Of a stretch of 60,000 bases of DNA, positions 36,501 through 48,500 are shown piece after piece. Position numbers and translations under genes: made by a program. This DNA comes from Bolinopsis microptera (lineage: Eukaryota > Ctenophora > Tentaculata > Lobata > Bolinopsidae): assembly GCF_026151205.1 (NCBI RefSeq), contig NC_087072.1, positions 16,757,669-16,817,668 on the forward strand. Direction: 5' to 3'. How positions within the stretch are numbered: the first letter of the stretch is position 1; each line of letters starts with the position of its first letter. The notes under the pieces were generated by a model. That model was not told where the DNA came from and ran no database searches. It saw only the letters and a list, made by a program, of their open reading frames with translations.

Positions 36501-39500
36501 CTCCTCACATCACGTGCCCATTCTCACGCACGCATTAGGAAAGAGCTACCGAAATCTCTGCCTGAGTATCTCCACAAGAAGAAGCATGCTCCCTGCTCCA
36601 GTGCTCGTGACCAATAGTGTGCTCGGATTCTAGTTCCCTAAAGTTAACAACCAATCAGAGACCCCGCTCACAATCACACCCTGGTTAGTTTCTGACGCAG
36701 CTACTGTTACAACTGCTTCCACTTGTGTACCACAGTGAGTAACTTGTACTGTAAAGTGAATTGTTTTACGGAAAGTTGTTGTACAGTTAGCCTGCTCCGT
36801 GCTACATACGTTAGTTCTGTGTTGTTTAATTAGTGACCGTACTAGCACAGTAGGAGTGTATATTTTACATTGCTCTGTCAGTGGTTGTAAATGTGAGCTC
36901 TTAACAACACTGCTACAATAACACCTTCACTGTTTGTGTTCAGTTCCAGTTGCAGTATTTTATCCGTAAGGATTTAGTCGTTAGATTTTAATATTTCTGC
37001 GGATGATACTATAACATCTCAGCTCCTAGCGGAAATAATAATTTTGTTCAACTCTACTCTGGGTTTGAACTTGTCTCAATTACTCAACAGCAATGCTTGA
37101 CATTCCCTTAAAAGGCTCTAAACATTCAGTAGAACCGACTGGTGTCCGCCAGAATTGTTAAATACTCAATCATCTCCGCACTTCCTAAACGATGTCATCA
37201 AGTGAGTTGGAATAAACCTGCACTATGTTGCAACTTTACACCTAGAACTACAATACTATGTTGGCTTACTTGCACTATGTTGCAACTTTACACCTATAAC
37301 TACAACACTATGTTTGCTTACTTGCACTATGTTGCAACTTTACACCTACAACTACAATACTATGTTTGCCTACTTGCACTATGTTGCAACTTTACACCTA
37401 GAACTACAATACTATGTTGGCTTACTTGCACTATGTTGCAACTTTACACCTACAACTACAATACTATGTTTGCTTACTTGCACTATGTTGCAACTTTACA
37501 CCTATAACTACAATACTATGTTTGCTTACTTGCACTGTGTTGCAACTTTACACCTATAACTACAATACTATGTTTGCTTACTTGCACTATGTTGCAACTT
37601 TACACCTAGAACTACAATACTATGTTTTCTTACTTGCACTGTGTTGCAACTTTACACCTATAACTACAATACTATGTTTGCTTACTTGCACTGTGTTGCA
37701 ACTTTACACCTAGAACTACAATACTATGTTTTCTTACTTGCACTGTGTTGCAACTTTACACCTACAACTACAATACTATATTTGCTTACTTGCACTATGT
37801 TGCAACTTTACACCTTGAACTACAATACTATGTTTGCTTACTGCACGTACGGTAGAACTTATGTTTCTGTTCCATAACTGCTAGTGATCTCATTCATTTG
37901 ACTTTGTCATAAGTTATATGTGTTACGCCCATTTTCATCGAACAGTTAGAGGACTACAAAATCATACAGTCTAGTAGTATTTACTATTAAATAAAGTCCT
38001 GATGAAAAATATATATATTCGTATCCAGATTGGCCGCGAGATGACTGCTGTGTCACACTGGAAGGTGGTTCATGAAACATGTATAATAAGTAGTAGGAGC
38101 TTTTAAAGAACATGTATTGTGTTAATCGTCTTCAGTTGAACAATATATTGTACCATTTTACCAGGATTAAAGGAAAGGGGATTATATCATTTTATTTTAT
38201 TTATCATAATATATTATTAGAGAACAGAGCAATAACTTTAAAATAAAGCAATAAACATCTCTCAATGAATAGCTTTCAGAATTCTTATTTCCTGATTTTA
38301 TTTATTTAATCTTCATGGGCCTGTGATTTATGCGGAATGAGCGATTGTGTTCATGAAAAACATAATTTTCGTCATCGAACATCATAGATTACACAGAATA
38401 ATGGTCTGAATTTCACTTTATTGATGTCCTCTAATATTAGCAATGTTTCATAATTATGCTAAACTTCCATCTGAATGGTATCAGGTTACTTACTCAAGAG
38501 AGGTATTGAAGGACATGGTTGGTTCCTTTTCGTACGTGTCTTTATCATATTATATGATTTGTGGACTATGTAACCATCTAGATCGGTTGGCGTTATAACT
38601 AGTTTAATTCATAAAACGTGGCTCAGGATGATATTGTTTCTTTGTTATCTTAAACCTTGTTATCTTAAACCTTGTTATCTTAAACCTTGTTATCTGCAAC
38701 CGCAGATCTTATCATTATGATATTTAAACCATTGAATTCTGTTTTTGATGAAGCTTCCTACAGTTAATATTAATTTTTGTTTGTCACTAACAAAAGAGTT
38801 CAACTTATACTTTAAACCTTACAGTATCCTCTACATGTACCTATCCAAGCTCTAGAATGAGAATCCAGGATACTTGTACCATCAACAATGAATTATAAGC
38901 CAGATATATAATACTAGTGTAACCCGGCCTACGGCCGGGATTTCACTGCCGCAGTTAAAAAGGGTAGGAGTAATTACCCGCTGAGTCAAAACCCGGATTA
39001 GGCGAGCAATTCTATTCGGAGTGCCTTCACGTATCCAATAGTATGCTTAAAAGATAGTAATTCTTAATCAATAATCAATAGAAATTAACCCTTAACACCA
39101 TGCACCACACCAGCCTATCATATTTGTGAACATGCATTACATTGTCGTATGAAAGTATGAACTCTCTCTACAGTCCAAACAGACCGTCTGAGCACTCCCT
39201 CCCCTAATAAGTTTATAGTATTATATGACCATGTAATATATACGCCATGTAATATATACGCTACATATGCAGAGAGAGAGAGCTAGCCCCGTAACTCTTG
39301 CCGTTCTTCTCAAGCCATTTTATGTAACATATTTTGTGGTACAAAACCATCAATTAAACCACTTACCACCGGCCGATTTTTATAAAATTTGCTTATTGGC
39401 TTCGTCAGAGTTTTTTCGGCACTATACCGAAAAAACCAGTCCCGTAACTATTACCGTTTTTTTTGTATAACCGTTCGGAAATTACACACAGACACACACA

Positions 39501-42500
39501 CAGACACACACACAGACACACACACATTCTGGTGTTATTAAGTTGATACTATATGCAGAATGACAGTGAAAGGGTTGGTACCGGTTATGGATATAATACC
39601 TCGCCATTATCTTAGCATAAATGGACCGCATCTCAGTTAGATGTTGATCCTAAATACTACTATTATCTTCTTTTGGTAAAACTTTCAAATCAAATCAAAT
39701 CATGTAGTTCACAAGGATATGTGATATATCATATTATGGCAGTATCGAGATAGCCCGACCACTGGTCCGCGGACCACTGTCCGCGGACCACTGTCTGCTG
39801 ACCACTGTCTGCGGACCACTGTCCGCGGACCACTGTCTACCAGATCATATTACTGTATAATAACAGTATCCCCTGAATCAAGCAGGGTTCACATCATCCC
39901 CTGAATCAAGCAGGGTTCACATCATAGCACGCGAATTCCAATCAGCGGTGGTGTCAAGGCTTATTAAACGATTAAGCAACCTTACGAGATCAGTTCGCAT
40001 CATGCAATATATAAAGAATAACTATTATCAGACTGCATCAATCATTTCTATCATCAACTCCAGGAATTGGAATAGTTGTTGTTGTTGATGATGGCAACTG
40101 ATAATACTTCACCAAAAACGAACGACTTATATACCACATTTTAATCGTAATCATTTATTTCATTGAGCAATCAATATTATTCGTAACTAATTATATCCGA
40201 GAGACCACATTTGAACCGTAATCAATAGTTTGATCCAGTAATTTACTACGCTACAATTAATTATGCTAGTCGTAACTAATTGCATCCAAGATACCATACA
40301 TACCATTCATATGATCTGGTAACCAATCAACTATTCACAAACACCTGTTGCTTGATTCAGGGGATACTGTTATTATACAGTAATATGATCTGGTAGACAG
40401 TGGTCCGCAGACAGTGGTCCGCAGACAGTGGTCCGCGGACAGTGGTCCGCGGACCAGTGGTCGGGCTATCTCGATACTGCCCATATTATACCCAATATAT
40501 AAGCTTATATTTCACACGGCAGCCTCTTACAAAACATATGCTTGTTAGTAAAGAGCCCCGTTTAAGTTTTAATATTAAGGTTTAGTGCTTGAAATATTGT
40601 ATTATTAGCCGGATAAGAAATATTTTCTAGTTTGTAAGATCTTCAGAATTTTACAAATGATGGAGTTGTTCACTGCTCGATCGGAGGCTACATTCTTGAA
40701 CTGGGTAGTCTTTTATTCAGCTGCCGATTATTTTAATTGTAACATTAAAAACAGGTTATATAATCGGGGTCGGGGCTACTTTCAGCCATTCGGGGCTACT
40801 TTCAGGTGCTAAGTACGATTTTCTTCCATTAGCACTGCTAATGGAAGAAAAAATACTGGACCATAATAGATGGCCAACAGTTAGGCCCCACAATTATTGT
40901 ATTAATTTCTTGGAAACCTGTTTTTACCTGTTAGTGTTGTGACAGTGAAACCAATTAACGAATGGGGAGAACCTAGGTCCTAGCAAGCTGAGGGTCGAGG
41001 TTCTCCTAATGAGGCACGAGTATAAATACAGACTCCACGGCAGCGACTGCACAGTCCACTGCTCAGTGCTACACAATGAGAGCCGCATAGTTTGGAGGCT
41101 GACAGCTTCCTTTAGCCCAGCCGGGATTTGGACCAACTACGTCAGAGCCAGTAGGCAGACGGAATAGCGTACTAACCGACTGAGCCACTGCCATTCAATT
41201 TCGCTAATGCAGTTTAATTATATTGCTATAGGTGGGCAAGGTTCGACCGGGATCCCGGCTTAATCCCGCCCCGGGATATATACTCCATTCTACTTCATTC
41301 TAGTATATTATATACTAGAATGAAGTATAATGGAACCCGAGAAAGATAATAAGAATGATATGGGAGGTCGCTGATCTCTGTCTCATCTCAGTCCAGTTTT
41401 ACTTCCACTCTATTTAATGGTGTATAGTAAGCCTCAAAGAAATAGTTCACTGAGTAAAGTTACTCACCTTGTACATCGAATAATGGATTCTAATAGTGGA
41501 ATTCTGCTGTTTTTACTTCTGACTAAGTTTTCCGGTCGGCGGCCCCATATTTTCATTTTGTGGTACGAACGAATGATTTTTGTTGGCTTTGGTAGTCGTA
41601 CCACTAAACACCAGCGTGCAAACTGTCGACTAATCTATTTATAGATTCTGTAGAAAATAGAAAACGAACTGAAATAAAACTCTAACATGTACTTGATACA
41701 TTTATAAACATATCAAGTACATATTGTTAGAGTTTTATTTCAGCTAATTTTCGATTTTCTATACCATTACCAGGTGCCTGGTTCAGTCATTAATCAGCCT
41801 TGGGTGCTACAAACCAAATCAGACATGATCCTTGAAATTTAAATCAAATTTAGTAGCGTGTTACCTCAGGTATCTGTTTTACAAAACAACCTAATTCATC
41901 AACTTACTTTATTTTTGTTACTGTTTATAGAAAGTTGTCGCACAATTCACGGCCCCTCGTTTTAAATGTTTCTCTAGGCTGTTCTTATAGGCTATCGTGA
42001 TGTACAATGTGGAGATTTGCTTGTACAATGTGGAGATTTGCTTGTACAATGTGGAGATTTGCTTGTACAATGTGGAGATTTGCTTGTACAATGTAGAGAT
42101 TTGCTTGTACAATGTGGAGATTTGCTTGTACAATGTGGAGATTTGCTTGTACAATGTAGAGATTTGCTTGTACAATGTAGAGATTTGCTTGTACAATGTA
42201 GAGATTTGCTTGTACTTCTGCAGGCTGCAGCACAGGTGTAAGCGAATTTCCGGTGCAGATTTGTTTGATGAATTTAATGAATAATTCAATAGATAAATAA
42301 CAGAACAATGAGCAAAATGGTGAACAATTAAAATGGACACAGTATCCAAAATAAAACCGAGTGTTGCCATGTAATTCGGTTGAGTACACCTAAAGATCTA
42401 AAGAGTAAAGATGCAATCCATTGAAAAACTTAAAATTAATATTAACAATGAAGTAATACAAGTAATAACTTAAAAGCAATGTATTAACCTGAAGCTGCAA

Positions 42501-45500
42501 TGTGAAGGGGCGTGTCGAGGGTGAAGGGTTGTTGGAACATCACCGTTTCAGGTGACAGATGTTTCTTGATCAGGGCAATGTCCGTCATGTTACATACTTG
42601 TAACAAAGTGTAACCTTTGTGTTCTCCTGTGGAGTTACATCATGTTAAGAATTCCAACCAATTCAAATCTATTTGTTCTATTGATTAACGGAGATATCAT
42701 ATTTTAAGATAATCAACTAGTATAAGTATTAGACCTTTTTGATAGTGAATGTTTTCATTCCAAATTAAGATTCTAGATCCTTGCAATAGACACATATTTG
42801 ATAGGTGTTTATAAGTTCATTTATATCTATCTATTCAATAAAAAGTCTTGATTCCATAACACAATCGGATGGATGCAAAGCGCATAATATAATAGCCAAT
42901 AGGCGCAATATTCTACCTATACTGTTAGATAGAAATATAATTCATGGTAGGTAAGTTACAATACCATATGCACTATTTCGCTTCACACTTATTTCTTAGG
43001 TTATTGTTTTGGTGGGTAGTTCAAATGATAACTTGATCATAGAAACAATATGTTGAGGGAGCTTTACAGTTTACGTGATTATAATATAATTAACGTATTA
43101 GTCATTTAAATATACATAATATATATACGACCCATTCTGATTTACAATACTAATGTATGTTAAATTTGCACTTATTATGATATTATCGTCTATTACGATA
43201 TCAAGGGGTCCTTATTGACCAGTCATGCTGTTCCAATTTAAGGTTGCCTTATAGCTAATGCTATATCGAGATATTTTCGATAACTTTGCTATACTTATAT
43301 GCTGTACCAGAATAACGCAATTTTTCGGAGTTGATCAACAAAAATATCAAACTTAGCTTGTGTACTTGACTAACTTGAAACGTTGATAAAATATATATTT
43401 ATACTCGCGGCTTGCATGCTACAACACAATTTAACTTCAAAATAGGGGGTCAGTAGATAAAGCTTACTGGCAATGCGATCTCTAAGTTCAGGAGTTTGGC
43501 ACACATCCAGAGGACACTTGTTGTGACAGTTTGTCTTGTAGGGGTCAGCTCCATAGCTGAGCAGCAGTGAGCACACTTCCCGCCTGAAATTAGAGAGGTT
43601 AGATTTGTACCAGTAAACACACCTTTAGGAGCCTGCACTGTCAAGGGGCGGTGTAATAAAGGGGTACATGTGTTATGAAGGTGCAGTTATACTTAAATAT
43701 GGTGCAAACCAAAGGACTGATTGATTTCCATTCATTAGATCTCCTCAGTTTGAAAAAATCCAGATGGGCATCGAATTTCAAAATGATTCTTAAATTTTAT
43801 TCCCCCTCAGATATTTGTAAAACTTTTCGAGGCCTGGAAGGAAATCTGAAGGCTCAAAAGGCCGCGTAAAAGATTTTTAATAGGGGTGTTGCGTAAAGGG
43901 CGCGATATCAGCTGATCGTATTTATTCTATATATGAGGTGCGAAGATTCGACGCATTTAAGTAAGTCAATATATGCGACAAATTCATTTATCCGACATAC
44001 TCATGAAATTATGTCACAATTTTCGTTGATTAGTCGAAGAATCTAGAAATCGTAATTCCGCATCGATTTAAAGCTTTAAAGGTCACTGTGGCGCAATACT
44101 CTCAGATTGATTGAGAATCCGTTTATTAGTGTAAGCTTCTCTTACTGATAGGTTCAGATTTCACCTTTTTTTTAAAAGCCAAATTGTTCTGAAACTTAAA
44201 TGGCAATTTATTGTCTTTTCATCCATTTTCCTTTTGTATAATAATATATTTGTCAAATAATAAATTACGAGATGCGATTGTCGTTCTTCTAATTAGACTG
44301 CACATGTAGCGGACAGACTGCAGTAGGTTAACCGGCCTTTCGTCCTAGCAGTAGCTGGAAGACACATGGTCGGCGGGTTAGCGACAAGCAGTTATTAAAC
44401 ATGTCAAATAAAGACTGGCTAGTTTTAAGAGCCATGACGCGTTATAAATAAATTGTTATTTGATTTCAAGCGTTTTAAAGACAACGCTCGACCGATCCTA
44501 GGAATACAATCATTGTGTAATTTGGTGTTTTGCTGGGCGCTGTTTAAATCAAGCTATATTTAATCGGAAATTGCTGCACGTGCACACAGGCCTTTGATTG
44601 TCGACTATAAATACTTTATGGGATACGGGATCAAGGGAAATAGTGTCGGTGCCCATTTCCCGTCCAGTAAGTTGATAATAAGGTTTGACGACCATCTGTC
44701 AAAAACTGATTCCTTGTTGATTCTTGCAATCTTGCACAGATTCCTGTTTGATTTAGCGGTTCATTGGGCGACGAAGTTTATAGAAGACTGTATTTTCCCA
44801 GCCGCCTCTACTACCAAACAGTTTAACTTCCAACCAGAAAACTAATCAGGAATATTATCTTCTACTTCAGGACATTTCGTACTAAGCTTCTACCTTGAAC
44901 CATTAATATAATAGTTCATCTAACTCTCTCTCCTTTACTCAATCAAGGCTGACATTTTACTGTCATTTCTATTTCACGTACAGTCTACACAGCTGCAGTA
45001 ATTGGTGCATGTTTAACCTGACAATTGCCCGCTTCCAAGAGAAACCTGATACAACGTTACTATGTCTGACGCCAAGTAACTTAAAGCGATAAAGTTCACT
45101 TTTGTAGAGTGGTTTTCCTTTAACTTTTCATTGAAGCGTTGCCAAGAAATTTCATTTTTAGAATTTTCCTTTTTTGAATTCCGAGATTCTGCTGATTAAT
45201 TTTACAGTCTCCGACAGCCAACACTGTTGTATTCTACCTTTTTATTTAACTTTATATTAGCTACATATCCGTCAAGCTGCACGCTTTCTGTGTGCGTCTC
45301 TGTATCAGTTGTGATAGAGAAGATTCAGAAATTAGAAAAGCAGGATGATAATTTGTGACCTGATGCTTACATAGTAATAATATACTGTATAGCTAATTGT
45401 TGGTCACCTTGTATACAATGTTCCTGGTCAGTACATAAAAATAAAATATTATAAATCTCAGTACAATATTAATGCTAGGTTTACATTTTATGCGTCAATC

Positions 45501-48500
45501 TAACATCCACATTTCATTGCATTAGTAAATAGCTATTGATTCCAGCTGCCTAGCAGAACAACTCTAGTCGATTCTAATTTTAGCCGAAAACCTAATCCTG
45601 AAGGATTTACAATATTCAGGGGTTTCTCGGTCATTATTAGAACGTTTTAATACTTTGTCAGCAGCACTAGTAGTGGTCTACAATCTAAGAATGGTCCGAC
45701 TAAACAATCGTAGAAAATAAGAACAAAGGAGTTTTATGAGATGGGTCACATTTTCTCATAGGAGCCGCATATAATCGGAATGTCATTGATTTATAAATTG
45801 AAGGTTAGAATGCACAAGGAAGTTTAGAAAATATAAATATTCATTTCTAAACTTACATGTGCTAACTGTGCACTCTTTTAGTCTTTTATCGTGTTAAACT
45901 CTAATTTATTTGAAGTTAAGACAGCTGTATCGGGACATTGACAATACTAATAATTAAATAACTTAACCAAGTTCCACAATAACCTCACCAAGTAGCCCCC
46001 TAGGTAAAATGGCGATTATAAACGAGGACGGGTTGGCGAGTGGGTGTGTGATGATTCTGATAAACGGAGTGGCTCTGGTCCTGAATATCTCGGTCCTGAC
46101 AAACCTGGTGATCAACAGGAGATCACTGCCACCCTACATGTGGCTAGTGTTTAATCTCACTGCTGCTGATACTATCTTCGCTTTTCTAGGTAAGTGAGAT
46201 GAGTGAAGTAAGTACTTCCTGTATTTGAGACGGTGGAAACAATACTGATAAAATGACAACACTGAGCTGCTTACAATATCAAGTTGAATCCTCTAAAAAA
46301 CCAGCAACAAACCCCACTGCACACCACCAGGTCTAACAATACGCGGTCCTGGAATGATATACTCTGACTACTACACGTCCAGTGAAGCTGGTAAAGTGTG
46401 CTGTATCTTCTTCTTCTACGCTGTCTACCCCACCATCTCTGTTAACTTTAACACTTACATCTTACTGGTGCTCAACCAGTTCCTCGTCATCAGACGACCC
46501 TTACAGTACGGTACACAGGTACTAATCTCTATTATAATGCTGTCATTAGTTGGTTTTGTAATCATGTTCAGTGTTCACCTGCTATTATGAATATGGTTTG
46601 CACAAATTCAAATTGATCATCAATGCCATTCCTGCCTTAGAATTATAACCCTAAAGCCCCTGTAAAATATATCAAATGCTGGTCTCAAACCGTTCTCGAG
46701 TTATTATCACTGATCACATGTGGGCCTTGGGGAACACCCTGTACTTAACATTGTGTTCAGTAGACAATGAACTCGTTATAACACACAGAGTACAAGTGAG
46801 AGGAGGAAGAGGAAGATACTGCTAGCAATAGCGGGAACCTGGGGTGTAGCAGTTGGCTACCTCATCATCTACCTTCTTCTAGTGCACACTGGTGTTGGTA
46901 CGTCTCTTTTTATCTTGATTTCAGGGATTGGCATGTGAGGGAATTGAGGTTTAACTAGAAAATCCTCGCGTACCACATTTGTAATTCCTGTTTGATTGTT
47001 TTAAATGTTTATGTTTAGAGTAAACTCTAAAATACCCCTCAGAAACGGTCTCCAGTCTCCAGTCTGACACCCTATCCTCCAGGTACCTCTGAGTACGATG
47101 TAAAGATGAGTCGGTGTTCCCTGACCAACACACAACAAGGTAAGGTAGCTCACATGATCCTATCAACAATCTTCGTTATCATCCCCTCCTTCACTTGTCT
47201 CGGTCTCTACATTGGTATTGTAGTCATCCTCTTCAAGAACAAGAAGAGGGACACAGGAGGTGTAACTAACCACGCCTTCATCACCATCACCATCCTCCTG
47301 GCTCTCTTCTACCTCTCCCACTGGCCTTCAGTCCTGCTCCGAGACATCCCCCGGCTGTTCCAGACCAAGATAAAACTCCCCACCTCTCTGAACATAGCCA
47401 CCTCTGTGTTCTACTACCTAAACGGTCTCACTGACCCTGTCATATACGGGTACCGGAGCAAATACCTCTTCACCCGAGCTAAGAGACAGATCGGGCTGAC
47501 CTTCTCACGAGACAGCACAGGAGTAAGCAACAAGCTGAGGAGTCAGAGTCCGTCAGGGAGCCACCGTGATGTTAGTAATGTGGAGAGGAGCAGGGTGGAG
47601 AGCAGCAAGGGAATCTCTCTTGCTAACATTAACACTAGTGCCGGTGAGGTTTAGAAGAGCGGAGCTGGAGGTTACTCTTATTTCGAACTTTAGATTGTCA
47701 ATTTGAGTCGAGTATTATTAAGGAAACTGTGTGCTATGTAACCTATTGTAGTGGATAGTACGTGGCGGCCTTGTGGTCAGTCTGCTCGGATTATTAACGT
47801 AACCCTGCTATAAGGCTAGACATACCGTATAAGGAATAATTGCCATGTGACTCCAGAAACCTATTATCTATATTATGCGAACACTATTTAATATCTTATA
47901 AACGTTAGGACATCATTTTAATATAATAAAGGCCAAGGGAAGCTAGGGTAGCTGTAAATTTTAATTGTTTATTGTAACCAATATGATATAGAAATATTCA
48001 CTTAAACATAATAACTGAATTAATGTTAATTGTACAGCTTTAAATGTAAATTTCCTTGTATTGGTACTTTTTGCTCACTAGTATCCTTAAATCGATCTCT
48101 AACTGACTTTGGGTTTTTTTACATGGCACAGCCAATAATTTATTTGTCGTGTATGTATGTTGTATGTATGACGTGCAAATTTGTTGATAAATTGTTGTTT
48201 TATTTTAACTTTTGTATATGATAGTATAACTGTGCGAGACAGTGCAGTTATAACTTGATTAAGATTATTTGAGAAATTGAATTGTTTACTGCATCAGCGA
48301 TTACGCTGTTTTTAATCTCGAGTGCATCCTGAATTATAATCTACTCAATAATTGTGATAGCAATGTGCGTGTTTTTGTTTGTTTGTAACTTGCAATTTAC
48401 TAACCACTTAAGGGGGCAGGGGGTCTTTATATTAAATTTCTCTCGAAATTGATTTTATAGTTGTTTCTGATAGAGGGGAGTGATATCTATCTGCTGCTTT

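Larger units (their letters stand above)
36012..42488. other. large tankyrase intron (exon 8 to 9) rich in repeats
   Basis: No exon seen. Holds a 52-bp minisatellite, a 15-bp triplicate, a dispersed repeat, a large inverted-repeat element, three palindromes, a SINE and a 21-bp minisatellite, each listed separately. Confidence 0.6.

Noticed and set aside
37142-37877. Overlapping Tyr/Leu/Cys-rich frames
   Set aside because: Produced by the 52-bp satellite in a tankyrase intron; no start context, domain or splice support.
41124-41192. Functional tRNA gene
   Set aside because: Pol III boxes are present, but the stems do not pair as a cloverleaf and unrelated sequence continues; called a SINE instead.
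41918-42389. Repeated LYNVEIC / VQANLYI frames
   Set aside because: Translation of the 21-bp satellite in both directions; intronic.
44594-44845. 83-codon frame on +
   Set aside because: No homology, no splice partner, lies in intron DNA of average composition.
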